DNA of 64,000 bases from assembly GCA_963837395.1 (NCBI GenBank), contig CAWINI010000004.1, positions 248,001 through 312,000 on the forward strand, in the 5' to 3' direction. The DNA comes from CAVZQN01 sp963837395 (lineage in GTDB: Bacteria > Acidobacteriota > HRBIN11 > JAKEFK01). A program made the position numbers and the translations under genes. Numbering within the stretch: the first letter of the stretch is position 1; each line of letters begins with the position of its first letter. Below are positions 34,336 through 42,888 of this stretch, piece after piece. The notes under the pieces are model-generated. The model saw only the letters and a list, made by a program, of their open reading frames with translations, made no database searches and was not told the DNA's origin.

Positions 34336-34384
34336 GGAGCGCGGGCATCATGCCCGCATTACGGGCCGTGGGCCTTCGCCCGCT
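34336..34384 (+). repeat. Intergenic double-hairpin repeat, family B, copy 1
   Basis: GGAGCGCGGGCATCATGCCC then gcattacgggcc and GTGGGCCTTCGCCCGCT. Two adjacent hairpins (GCGGGCAt/ATGCCCGC and GGGC/GCCC). Same plan as 43672-43721 and 62073-62121. Sits between divergent genes, abutting the start of the sulfatase-like gene. Confidence 0.75.
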
Positions 34385-34442
34385 GGGAGTTGAATTTCCT
34401 GATTTGAGCTATATACATAGAGCACTGGGAGGATTATCTAAT

Positions 34443-34853
34443 ATGAGAGTCAAAGTCTTATTCATTAGTTTTATTTTGTTTGCTTTTGCTGTTTTTGCAC
34501 AAACTCAAACTTCAAGCTCATCCGAAGAGACAAAAATGAAAGCAACGAAGCGCGGAGCGCCCGTCGCATCATTTAAAGGGACCGGTAATGAGACCACAAA
34601 ATCGTTTCAACTAAAAACGGGAAAAGCGACTTTCGGCGCGGAACTGAACTGGGAAAAGCCCGATAACGAGCTTGCTCCCGGTGAGGGTAAATTCGCAGTC
34701 GTATTACAAGACGAACAAGGCAAGATGGTAGAAGACGTCATTGGAACTTTCGATCATTTTGATGGAGCAAGAACTGTCGACATTCCAAAAGATGGCAAGT
34801 ATCAGCTTAAAATCACTGCTCCAGGTTCACTGCCCATTACTGTTGAACAGTAA
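34443..34853 (+). CDS. Small exported protein of unknown function
   Basis: A 136-residue protein with signal peptide MRVKVLFISFILFAFAVFAQ. The mature part begins with a Ser/Glu/Lys-rich linker and then a compact beta-rich domain: SFQLKTGKATFGAELNWEKP, GKFAVVLQDEQGKMVEDVIG and DIPKDGKYQLKITAPGSLPI, reminiscent of a small beta-sandwich such as a carbohydrate-binding or prepeptidase-like domain. Not recognised. The ATG at 34443 has gggagg upstream; the open frame extends further into a repeat without support. Upstream of egtB on the same strand, 41 bases apart, so co-transcription is possible. Confidence 0.65.
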   Translation: MRVKVLFISFILFAFAVFAQTQTSSSSEETKMKATKRGAPVASFKGTGNETTKSFQLKTGKATFGAELNWEKPDNELAPGEGKFAVVLQDEQGKMVEDVIGTFDHFDGARTVDIPKDGKYQLKITAPGSLPITVEQ

Positions 34854-34894
34854 CTTAGCTTGCAATAGCCAGTTCAACACAATAACTTAAGAGC

Positions 34895-36160
34895 ATGAAT
34901 TCCGCTCTTCAGAAGAGATTTCTACAAACTAGAGAAATTAGTGAGAGGATTTGTGCGCCATTACAAACGGAGGACTATGTCATTCAATCTATGGATGACG
35001 TGAGTCCACCGAAATGGCATCTCGGTCACACCTCCTGGTTTTTTGAAACTTTTTTGCTAGGCAAATTTCAAAACAACTATCAGCCTTTTCACGAAAAATA
35101 CAATTTCATCTTCAACTCTTATTATGAATCGATCGGATCGCGCGTGTTGCGTCCAACTCGTGGTTTGCTGTCACGCCCTACAGTGAGCGATGTGTATCAG
35201 TATCGGAAAACGATTACTGATCGCATGACAAAATTGACGATTAACCTGGACGATCGCGATCGCGACCTATTCGATTTTCTTACTGACCTTGGAATCCATC
35301 ACGAGCAGCAACATCAAGAGCTGCTTTACATGGATATCAAACATATCGTTTCAATCAATCCATTACGGCCGGTTTATTTGAATCGCGAAAATCATGAAGT
35401 GAACGGCAAAATTCCTTCGATGAAGTTTCAAAGTTTCAAAGGCGGGATTTATGACGTCGGTTTTCGTGGAGAAGGGTTTGCCTTTGATAATGAAACGCCG
35501 GCACATCAGGTCCTGCTGCGCGATTTCAAGTTAGGCGACCGATTGGTTACTAATGGAGAATATCTCGAATTTATGAACGATGGTGGCTATTCCAATCCAT
35601 TGTTGTGGCTGTCGGATGGCTGGTTTCATATCAATCAAAATCATTGGAATAGTCCGATGTACTGGGAAAAATCGGACGATCATTGGGAGATCATGACTCT
35701 TACCGGCTGGCATGCCTTGAATCTTGATGAACCACTTTGCCATATCAGCTTTTATGAAGCAGATGCGTTTGCTCGATGGGCTGGAAAGAGATTGCCTATA
35801 GAAGAAGAATGGGAAGTGGCTTGCAATCAATCAGGCGCATCAATTCAGACCGGCAATTTTGTTGAAGATGGTTATCTTCATCCAAGGCCTCTTTATAAGG
35901 AAGATCAGGCTAGTAGTTTGCAACAAATGTATGGTGATGTTTGGGAATGGACTGCAAGTGCTTATCTTCCCTACCCTGGTTTTAAACCAGCGGAAGGCGC
36001 AATCGGAGAATACAACGGGAAATTCATGAGCAATCAAATGGTTCTTCGCGGTGGTGCCTGTGTCACACCGCGCAATCACATCCGCCCAACTTATCGCAAC
36101 TTTTTCCAATGCGATAAACGATGGCCTTTTAACGGAATCCGCCTAGCTTCAGATGCGTGA
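34895..36160 (+). CDS. egtB: Ergothioneine biosynthesis sulfoxide synthase EgtB
   Basis: A 421-residue non-haem iron enzyme that forms the C-S bond between hercynine (trimethylhistidine) and a thiol donor. N-terminal DinB_2 domain has the iron motif HEQQHQE (HxxxHxE, residues 136-142) and PPKWHLGHTSWFFETFLL with a further His. The C-terminal FGE-sulfatase-like (C-type lectin) domain shows FKLGDRLVTNGEYLEFMNDG, ALNLDEPLCHISFYEADAFA, GDVWEWTASAY and a final MVLRGGACVTP...NHIRPTYRNFF. Six bases separate it from egtD, forming a compact two-gene operon. Confidence 0.93.
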   Translation: MNSALQKRFLQTREISERICAPLQTEDYVIQSMDDVSPPKWHLGHTSWFFETFLLGKFQNNYQPFHEKYNFIFNSYYESIGSRVLRPTRGLLSRPTVSDVYQYRKTITDRMTKLTINLDDRDRDLFDFLTDLGIHHEQQHQELLYMDIKHIVSINPLRPVYLNRENHEVNGKIPSMKFQSFKGGIYDVGFRGEGFAFDNETPAHQVLLRDFKLGDRLVTNGEYLEFMNDGGYSNPLLWLSDGWFHINQNHWNSPMYWEKSDDHWEIMTLTGWHALNLDEPLCHISFYEADAFARWAGKRLPIEEEWEVACNQSGASIQTGNFVEDGYLHPRPLYKEDQASSLQQMYGDVWEWTASAYLPYPGFKPAEGAIGEYNGKFMSNQMVLRGGACVTPRNHIRPTYRNFFQCDKRWPFNGIRLASDA

Positions 36161-36166
36161 AGAACA

Positions 36167-37183
36167 ATGTCGGCTACATATAAAGTTCTTGATCACAAAG
36201 ACCTCTCAGGACTGCTCGGATTAAAACAAACTTTTGCCCTTGATGTTCTTGTAGGACTCTCTGAGCGTCGCAAAACAATTTCCTCTAAATATTTCTACGA
36301 TGAAGAAGGCAGCCGCCTTTTTCAACAGATCATGCATTTGCCAGAATATTATTTGACTCGCTGTGAATTTGAAATTCTGGAAAGAAGCGGTCCAGCTATC
36401 GCGGATTTTGTAGCGAATCAAAAATGGAATCTGGTAGAGCTTGGACCCGGCGATGGATTAAAAACGAACTTGCTACTCATGCAATTCCTGCATAAAGAAT
36501 TGGATTTTCAATATGTTCCGATTGATATTTCGGAATCCGCCTTACAAAATCTGGTGAACAACCTTCAAAATCAAATTCCGCGACTTGAAGTCCGAGGGCT
36601 GGTTTCAGATTACTTCAATGGACTCAAATGGCTGAATAAACTGAAAGCTGCTGATCGCAAAAACTTTGTATTATTTCTTGGCTCAAACATCGGGAACTTT
36701 AATTATTCTCGGGCGCGAGTGTTTTTGCGAAGCTTATGGAGTTCTTTAAATCATGATGACCTGGTATTGATCGGGTTTGATTTAAAGAAGGATATCAATT
36801 TGATGCTCGCCGCATACAATGATTTAAAAGGGATTACTGCGAAATTCAATTTGAATTTACTGAATAGAATCAATCGAGAGCTTGGTGGTAATTTTGACGT
36901 TAGCCGTTTTCAGCATTTTGCAAATTACGATGTTTTTTCAGGAGCTATGGAAAGCTACTTAGTAAGTCAGGCCGAGCAGAAAGTTTTTATTGAAGAAATT
37001 GGTCAGAATTTTTATTTCAGTCCATGGGAGCCGATCCACACTGAATATTCGTACAAATTTTTGCAATCCGATATTGAATCACTTGCCGCGGAAACTGGAT
37101 ACCTTTTGGAAAAGGAGTTTCACGACTCACATCGATACTTTTCTGATTGCATCTGGCGGGCTCACAAACCGGGCAAAGTTTGA
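36167..37183 (+). CDS. egtD: L-histidine N(alpha)-methyltransferase EgtD
   Basis: A 338-residue SAM-dependent methyltransferase that trimethylates the alpha-amino group of histidine to give hercynine. Motifs: ISSKYFYDEEGSRLFQQIMH, LPEYYLTRCEFEIL, WNLVELGPGDGLKTNLLL (SAM-binding), FQYVPIDISESAL, VLFLGSNIGNF and LIGFDLKKD, all typical of EgtD (Methyltransf_33). Directly follows egtB. No gene for the glutathione/gamma-glutamylcysteine side steps (egtA, egtC) or the lyase egtE is in the window. Confidence 0.93.
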   Translation: MSATYKVLDHKDLSGLLGLKQTFALDVLVGLSERRKTISSKYFYDEEGSRLFQQIMHLPEYYLTRCEFEILERSGPAIADFVANQKWNLVELGPGDGLKTNLLLMQFLHKELDFQYVPIDISESALQNLVNNLQNQIPRLEVRGLVSDYFNGLKWLNKLKAADRKNFVLFLGSNIGNFNYSRARVFLRSLWSSLNHDDLVLIGFDLKKDINLMLAAYNDLKGITAKFNLNLLNRINRELGGNFDVSRFQHFANYDVFSGAMESYLVSQAEQKVFIEEIGQNFYFSPWEPIHTEYSYKFLQSDIESLAAETGYLLEKEFHDSHRYFSDCIWRAHKPGKV

Positions 37184-37395
37184 CCCTTTCCAACAATTTT
37201 AGACATTCAAAATGTATAACTACTGTACATTTTTGCGCTTTCGCACTCTCACCGCAAAGGTACAGATCACAGATATAAGCACTTATTATTCAATAAGTTG
37301 CAGTCGTTTTATGGATCGTGCTTGCAACTTGGAATGGAACTTGCTTATTACATAAGGCATGAGAGGGAAACCCAAAGAGGGAAGGATAAGGCAAA

Positions 37396-37785
37396 ATGAA
37401 AAATAATAATGGAGCAACTCAACCATTCGATCTGCAGAAAGCCATGAAGCATGTCGATGGGGACTCAAATTTGTTTGTACAAATGGCAGGTTTGTTTCAG
37501 CAACGATATCGAATGCTTTTAGAATCCGCAAGAAAAGCGATCATAACGCGTGATCAAAAAGCAATTGATTTTACAGCTCACGTAATTCAAGGCACAGTTG
37601 CGAATTTTGCAGCATATCGCGCACAGGAACTCGCGCAAAATTTGGAACGCAATGCAGCTGAAAACAAAATGGAAGCATTAGAAGGTTCGTATGCCGAACT
37701 GGAAGCAGAAGTTGAAAAACTTGCAGCGGCTCTGTCCGAATGCTTAAGCGAAGGGTGGTATGAAAGTTCTCATTGCAGAGGATAA
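37396..37785 (+). CDS. Hpt-domain phosphotransfer protein
   Basis: A 129-residue helical protein of the histidine phosphotransfer fold. The phosphorylatable His62 lies in TAHVIQGTVANFAAYRAQEL, corresponding to the HxLKGxxxxxGA helix; here the usual Lys is Gln and Gly-Ala region reads NFAAY, so activity should be tested. N-terminal LQKAMKHVDGDSNLFVQMAG and the C-terminal helix LEAEVEKLAAALSE fit the family. Overlaps the response regulator by 26 bases, so the two are coupled parts of a phosphorelay whose kinase is not in the window. Confidence 0.78.
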   Translation: MKNNNGATQPFDLQKAMKHVDGDSNLFVQMAGLFQQRYRMLLESARKAIITRDQKAIDFTAHVIQGTVANFAAYRAQELAQNLERNAAENKMEALEGSYAELEAEVEKLAAALSECLSEGWYESSHCRG

Positions 37786-38395
37786 CCTAATTTCGAGCCG
37801 TATACTTCAAATACGTTTGACGAAATGGGGTTACGAAGTAACAAAAACGTCAAATGGAATAGATGCGCTTGAACAGCTAACATCCAAAGACGCTCCAAGT
37901 ATTGTGATTCTTGATTGGATGATGCCGGGCATTGATGGTATCGAAGTTTGCAAGCGTATCCGAGGTATGGATGGAATTGAGCAACCGTATATCATCCTGA
38001 TGACAGCTGCAGCCACTAAAGAGAATATTGTGGAAGCATTGAATGCCGGGGCAGATGATTTTCTGTCAAAGCCGTTTATCGATGAGGAACTTCGCGCGCG
38101 GCTTCATGCAGGACTACGAATTACTCAGCTTCAAACTGCTCTGAGTCAGCGCGTTACGGATCTTGAATTTGCAATGTCAAAAATGCGGGAACTTCAAGGA
38201 TTGCTTCCAATCTGTTCTTATTGCGAAAGCGTCCGTGATGACAGCGCCTACTGGCATCAAGTGCAAGAGTACATTTCAGATCGCACCCATGCTACTCTCG
38301 CTCATGACATGTGCCCTAACTGTCATGAAATGCACCTGCGACCGGAAATCGAAAGTTTGAGATCGCCAAGATCTTCATTAGTCCCCACGTCTTAA
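37760..38395 (+). CDS. Response regulator with a C-terminal double-CxxC domain
   Basis: A 211-residue protein. Residues 1-125 are a receiver domain: acidic pair in LIAEDNL, phospho-acceptor Asp52 in IVILDWMMPGIDG, Thr of ILMTAAA and Lys104 in DDFLSKPF. A short coiled-coil (LQTALSQRVTDLEFAMSKMR) leads to a C-terminal domain with ICSYCESVRDDSAYW and HDMCPNCHEMHL, a pattern of two CxxC pairs with YW found at the end of many receiver and PAS proteins. It may bind zinc; no DNA-binding domain is seen, so output is probably protein-protein. Start overlaps hpt. Confidence 0.82.
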   Translation: MKVLIAEDNLISSRILQIRLTKWGYEVTKTSNGIDALEQLTSKDAPSIVILDWMMPGIDGIEVCKRIRGMDGIEQPYIILMTAAATKENIVEALNAGADDFLSKPFIDEELRARLHAGLRITQLQTALSQRVTDLEFAMSKMRELQGLLPICSYCESVRDDSAYWHQVQEYISDRTHATLAHDMCPNCHEMHLRPEIESLRSPRSSLVPTS

Positions 38396-38468
38396 TATAC
38401 TCAACCCCTCAGCCATCCCGCGTTGGAAATCTCGCACTCAGCTTCTCGCTGATATATGATATAACCCT

Positions 38469-39287
38469 ATGTCATTTTGGTCACAATTCCATGGCCCGAA
38501 TGCTGCCTACGCTGCGGAATTGTACGAAAAGTATCTGATTGATCCCAATTCCGTTGATCCAGGAACGCGGGTGATCTTCGACAATTTGACACCTCCCCCG
38601 GATAGCGCGGCAGCCAGAACAGCAACAACAGCTGATTTAGAAAAGATTGTTGCCACAGTAAATCTCGCGCAATCAATTCGCGAACATGGTCATCTTGCTG
38701 CTCAATTGGATCCACTCGGTACTCCTCCGAAAGGCGATCCGGCCCTGGAGTTACAAACCTATGGACTCACTGAGCAAGATCTTGAGCGCCTTCCAGCACA
38801 TCTAATCGGTGGACCAATTGCTGAAGGTGCAAAGAATGCATTTGAGGCAATCAATTCGCTGCGCGTTGTGTATTCATCACAAACCGGGCACGATTATGAT
38901 CACGTAAGGAATCCTGAAGAACGCGCGTGGCTGCGCCAGGCTGCCGAATCTGGAATCTTTCGTGCGGAATCAGATCCAATCGATCCTGTCGGATTGTTAA
39001 AAAGATTAACAGAAGTCGAAGCATTCGAACGCTTTTTGCATCGAACTTTTCCCGGTAAAACTCGATTCTCATTGGAAGGATTGGATATGATGATTCCAAT
39101 TCTTGATGAAGTCGTAGGCTCCGCTGCTGAAATTCATATCTTGAATATTTTGATCGGAATGGCGCATCGCGGCCGATTAAATGTTTTGACACATATATTA
39201 AACAAACCATATAAACAAATTCTTGCCGAGTTTAAGGATCCAGTTCCGGCAAGCAAAATTCGGAACGATTTAGGTTCGAACCGGTGA
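38469..39287 (+). CDS. odhA: 2-oxoglutarate dehydrogenase E1, N-terminal part (frameshifted)
   Basis: The first ~270 residues of the E1 component, starting with the E2-recruiting segment FWSQFHGPNAAYAAELYEKY and continuing to the thiamine-enzyme core FERFLHRTFPGKTRFSLEGL, MAHRGRLNVLTHILNKPY and ILAEFKDPV. The frame stops after RNDLGSNR. Deleting one A in cgaacc at 39279-39280 gives DLGSTGDVKYHAGARRA, exactly the sequence expected here, and continues into the next frame. Together about 938 residues, the normal E1 length. E1 decarboxylates 2-oxoglutarate with thiamine diphosphate and passes the succinyl group to E2, encoded immediately downstream. Confidence 0.88.
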   Translation: MSFWSQFHGPNAAYAAELYEKYLIDPNSVDPGTRVIFDNLTPPPDSAAARTATTADLEKIVATVNLAQSIREHGHLAAQLDPLGTPPKGDPALELQTYGLTEQDLERLPAHLIGGPIAEGAKNAFEAINSLRVVYSSQTGHDYDHVRNPEERAWLRQAAESGIFRAESDPIDPVGLLKRLTEVEAFERFLHRTFPGKTRFSLEGLDMMIPILDEVVGSAAEIHILNILIGMAHRGRLNVLTHILNKPYKQILAEFKDPVPASKIRNDLGSNR

Positions 39288-39288
39288 T

Positions 39289-41283
39289 GTGAAATATCAT
39301 GCGGGTGCACGTAGAGCACGTAAAGATGGAGAACGGATCGATCTTGTAGTTGCAATGGCTCCCAATCCAAGTCATTTGGAAGCAGTCAATCCAGTAGTTG
39401 AAGGAATGGCCAGAGCTGCGGGAACTTTAACCGGCCAACCTGGTGGTCCGCGATTCAATCATTCTATAACCGTGCCAGTTTTGATTCATGGCGATGCAGC
39501 ATTTCCTGGTCAAGGTGTTGTATCAGAAACTTTGAATATGTCGCGCATTCATGGTTATCGCACTGGCGGCACAATTCATATCATCGCGAATAATCAACTT
39601 GGATACACAACACTACCTGAGGCTGATCGCAGCACATTGTACGCAAGTGATATGGCGAAAGGTTTTGAAATTCCAATCATTCATGTCAATGCTGATAATC
39701 CGGAAGCCTGTCTTGAAGCGGCGCGTCTTGCATTTGCTTATCGCACAAACTTCCAAAAAGATTTTTTGATCGATCTTATTGGCTACCGCCGTTATGGCCA
39801 CAATGAAGGTGATGAACCAGCATTCACTCAGCCATTGATGTATCAAAAAATAGAAGTGCAGCCAACAGTTCGTGAGTTATGGGCCAACACATTAATTCAG
39901 AGAAAACTGATTCAGCCTTTAGAAGCGGAAGAGATGGTGCAAAAACACATGGAAGTGATGCAGCATGCGCTGGAGGAATTAAAAGCGGAAGAAGATTTGT
40001 ATTTACCGCAACCAGAACCTCCCCCGCCTGGAGCTGCGCGACGCGTAAAGACAGCAGTTCCGATTGAACGTCTTCGCAAGTTAAATGATGCGTTGCTTAA
40101 AATTCCAGAAGGTTTCAGTTTGCATCGGAAGCTTGAAAAAGCGATGCAGAAGCGTGCGCGGATCCTGGATAACCCGGATGAACCACGTGTGGAATGGGCA
40201 GCGGCAGAAGAGCTGGCTTTTGGATCAATTCTTGAAGATGGAATTGCAATCCGATTGACTGGCCAGGATGTAGAACGCGGCACATTCAGCCAGCGTCATG
40301 CAACTTTCTATGATGTTAAAAATGGGAAGGCGCACACTCCACTACAGGCGATTCCGCAAGCCACTGTTGCGTTTGAAGTTCGAAATAGTCCGTTATCAGA
40401 AGAAGCAGCAATTGGATTTGAATATGGTTACAACGTTCAGGAGCCAGGACGTTTAGTAATTTGGGAAGCACAATATGGTGATTTCATCAACGGCGGTCAA
40501 GTTCATGTTGATGAATTTGTAACATCCGCGCGCGCGAAATGGGGACAAACTCCATCATTAGTTTTGTTGTTGCCCCATGGATATGAAGGACATGGTCCGG
40601 ATCATTCCAGCGGGCGTTTGGAACGCTTTTTGGAATTGTGCGCGGATACAAACATGCGCGTTGCGAATTGCACAACTGCTGCGCAATATTTTCATTTGCT
40701 GCGGCGTCAAGCACTTTTACTTCAAACAGATCCATTGCCTCTGGTGATCATGACACCGAAAAGTCTGCTGCGACATCCAAATACGATGTCGATGCCACGT
40801 GAACTTGCTAAAGGAAATTGGCAACCGGTATTGGATGATGATTCAGCACGATCGCGTGCATCACAAGTCCGGCGGCTTATTTTATGCAGTGGAAAGATCG
40901 CAGTAGATATGTTTACAAGCCGCTATTATCCCGATGCAACTGCGATTGCGGTTGTGCGTGTTGAACAACTGTATCCGTTCCCTGCAGACGTATTGCAGCA
41001 AATGATCGATAGTTACTCATTGATTGAAGAAGTAGTGTGGGTTCAGGAAGAGCCTGAAAATATGGGGGCCTGGAATTTTGCCCGCTGGAATATTCTTGAA
41101 TTGTTAAACGGGCGTCTGCCGCTTCGATACATCGGAAGGAAACGCAGTTCCAGTCCTGCTGAAGGTTCCGCCACACTGCATGCAGCCCGGCAAGAAGCTA
41201 TTGTGCGGGAAGCTCTAACATTTGGTCGTCCGTCACAACAAGAAGAATCAAACGAAAAAGAAGTCTCTGTAACTCGGCGGTAA
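39289..41283 (+). CDS. odhA: 2-oxoglutarate dehydrogenase E1, C-terminal part in shifted frame
   Basis: 664 residues continuing E1: VAMAPNPSHLEAVNPVVEGM, the thiamine-diphosphate/Mg loop HGDAAFPGQGVVSETLNMS, NNQLGYTT, DLIGYRRYGHNEGDEPAFTQ, the transketolase-like region ERGTFSQRHATFYDV, VWEAQYGDFINGGQV-type segment (reads VIWEAQYGDFINGGQVHVDE) and GQTPSLVLLLPHGYEGHGPDH. The listed GTG start at 39289 lies within the broken gene and has no ribosome-binding site, so this is not an independent protein. Four bases before odhB. Confidence 0.88.
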   Translation: MKYHAGARRARKDGERIDLVVAMAPNPSHLEAVNPVVEGMARAAGTLTGQPGGPRFNHSITVPVLIHGDAAFPGQGVVSETLNMSRIHGYRTGGTIHIIANNQLGYTTLPEADRSTLYASDMAKGFEIPIIHVNADNPEACLEAARLAFAYRTNFQKDFLIDLIGYRRYGHNEGDEPAFTQPLMYQKIEVQPTVRELWANTLIQRKLIQPLEAEEMVQKHMEVMQHALEELKAEEDLYLPQPEPPPPGAARRVKTAVPIERLRKLNDALLKIPEGFSLHRKLEKAMQKRARILDNPDEPRVEWAAAEELAFGSILEDGIAIRLTGQDVERGTFSQRHATFYDVKNGKAHTPLQAIPQATVAFEVRNSPLSEEAAIGFEYGYNVQEPGRLVIWEAQYGDFINGGQVHVDEFVTSARAKWGQTPSLVLLLPHGYEGHGPDHSSGRLERFLELCADTNMRVANCTTAAQYFHLLRRQALLLQTDPLPLVIMTPKSLLRHPNTMSMPRELAKGNWQPVLDDDSARSRASQVRRLILCSGKIAVDMFTSRYYPDATAIAVVRVEQLYPFPADVLQQMIDSYSLIEEVVWVQEEPENMGAWNFARWNILELLNGRLPLRYIGRKRSSSPAEGSATLHAARQEAIVREALTFGRPSQQEESNEKEVSVTRR

Positions 41284-41287
41284 AAAT

Positions 41288-42547
41288 ATGCAAACGAAGA
41301 TTGTGGTTCCGGCATTAGGAGAATCGGTCGTAGAAGCAACTGTTTCACGTTGGTTGAAGAAAGAAGGAAGTCGCGTTGAACCCGGCGAAGCGTTAGTTGA
41401 ACTTGAAACCGACAAAGTGAATCTTGAAGTTGGTGCCGAAAGAGCAGGCGTTCTGGCGAAAGTAGAACGTGGTGAAGGTGAAGATGTAAAGGTTGGTGAA
41501 ACGCTAGGAATCCTGGAAGATCTTCCCGCTGGCGCAGAAACGACAGCACCACCTTCACAAGAACAAAAGACGCCTCCACCTCTAACTGCAGCACCACAGT
41601 CCGCTTCACAACCAGCAGCTAAACCTCAACTTGCACCGCAATCAAAATCGGTTCAACCGCCAAAAGCAACTCCTTCTGCGCGCAGACTCGCGCAAGAAGT
41701 GGGAGTTAACTTGGAAGAGGTATCAGGAACAGGATCCGGAAATCAAATTACACGCGAAGATATTCAAGCGCATATGCAACGACAAAAAGCTCCGGTTCAA
41801 CCTGAAGTTTCGCCTGCTCCCTGCCCGTTAAAAATTGTGCCTTCAGGTGATCGAAGTGAAGAGCGGATAAAAATGTCGCGACGCCGCAGAACAATCGCCA
41901 AGCGATTAGTGGAAGCGCAACATGAAGCGGCGATGCTCACCACTTACAACGAAATTGATATGACCGCAGTGATGGACCTGCGAAAACGCCACAAGGAATC
42001 GTTTCAGAAAAAACATGGTATAGGACTTGGAATCGTTTCATTTTTCGTGAAAGCTTCAATCGCAGCGCTCAAAGAATTTCCACAAATAAACGCAGAGCTC
42101 CAGGGTGACGATATCATTTTGAAAAAATACTACGACATCGGGATGGCACTCGGAGCTGAAGAAGGACTCGTTGTGCCGGTGATTCGTGATGCTGATCGAC
42201 TTTCATTTGCTGAAATTGAGCAAACAATAAAAAACTTCATTGAAAAGTCGAACAATGGAATGCTTTCGTTGGAAGATTTAAAAGGTGGAACGTTCACAAT
42301 TACCAATGGCGGCGTATTTGGATCTTTAATGAGTACGCCGATTTTGAATCCACCACAAGTTGGAATTTTAGGATTGCATAAAATCGAAGAACGTCCGGTC
42401 GCTCAAAATGGACAAGTTGTAATTCGACAAATGATGTATGTCGCATTGAGTTATGATCATCGCGTTGTTGATGGACGCGAATCTGTTCAGTTTCTTGCGC
42501 GAATTAAGCAATTGGTTGAAGATCCCGCATCTTTGTTACTCGAATGA
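41288..42547 (+). CDS. odhB: Dihydrolipoamide succinyltransferase (E2 of 2-oxoglutarate dehydrogenase)
   Basis: A 419-residue acyltransferase. Lipoyl domain residues 1-76 with lipoylated Lys43 in ELETDKVNLEV; a Pro/Ala/Gln-rich linker; E3/E1-binding domain around TPSARRLAQEVGVNLEEVSG; then the catalytic CAT domain from RIKMSRRRRTIAKRLVEAQ with TTYNEIDMTAVMDLRKRHKE, AEEGLVVPVIRDADRLS, TITNGGVFGSLMSTPILNPP and the active-site His in ALSYDHRVVDGRE. Succinyl specificity follows from being next to odhA. No E3 (lipoamide dehydrogenase) gene is in the window. Confidence 0.93.
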   Translation: MQTKIVVPALGESVVEATVSRWLKKEGSRVEPGEALVELETDKVNLEVGAERAGVLAKVERGEGEDVKVGETLGILEDLPAGAETTAPPSQEQKTPPPLTAAPQSASQPAAKPQLAPQSKSVQPPKATPSARRLAQEVGVNLEEVSGTGSGNQITREDIQAHMQRQKAPVQPEVSPAPCPLKIVPSGDRSEERIKMSRRRRTIAKRLVEAQHEAAMLTTYNEIDMTAVMDLRKRHKESFQKKHGIGLGIVSFFVKASIAALKEFPQINAELQGDDIILKKYYDIGMALGAEEGLVVPVIRDADRLSFAEIEQTIKNFIEKSNNGMLSLEDLKGGTFTITNGGVFGSLMSTPILNPPQVGILGLHKIEERPVAQNGQVVIRQMMYVALSYDHRVVDGRESVQFLARIKQLVEDPASLLLE

Positions 42548-42574
42548 TTTTTTTTGTGACTCAGCGGTGAAAAG

Positions 42575-42817
42575 TTGAAAGCTTGGGCATATCGAAAAGA
42601 CGAAGCTGACAATTCTGGGCTCCATTTATTCCAGGAAGACATTCCGCAACCGAAACCCGCGGCAGGACAGATCTTAATCCAAACAAAAAAAGTTTCAGTT
42701 TGTGGAACTGATGAATCGCTATTTAAAGGCGATTTAAAACGAGTTCCTGATGGAGTTGTGCCTGGTCACGAATTTTATGGCGAAATTGTTGAGCTTGGTC
42801 CGGAGTTACCGGTTTAA
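42575..42817 (+). CDS. tdh: Threonine 3-dehydrogenase-like zinc alcohol dehydrogenase, N-terminal part (frameshifted)
   Basis: 80 residues of the GroES-like catalytic domain: LIQTKKVSVCGTDESLFKG (catalytic-zinc Cys) and VVPGHEFYGEIVELG (His-Glu pair). Start is a TTG at 42575 without a strong Shine-Dalgarno sequence. The frame ends GPELPV; inserting one base near 42808 would give GPELTGLRTGQNIAG and run into the downstream frame, for a total of about 365 residues. Location directly ahead of kbl argues for threonine dehydrogenase, oxidising threonine to 2-amino-3-ketobutyrate. Confidence 0.75.
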   Translation: MKAWAYRKDEADNSGLHLFQEDIPQPKPAAGQILIQTKKVSVCGTDESLFKGDLKRVPDGVVPGHEFYGEIVELGPELPV

Positions 42818-42888
42818 GAACGGGACAAAACATCGCAGGTGAATCCCATTATCAGGTTCCAGGAATCGATGATCAAGGAATCATCGGA

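Noticed and set aside
37184..37395. Promoter-like TTGCAA/TATTAC in the egtD-hpt spacer
   Set aside because: Eighteen-base spacing and weak boxes; many equal matches would be expected in A+T-rich sequence.
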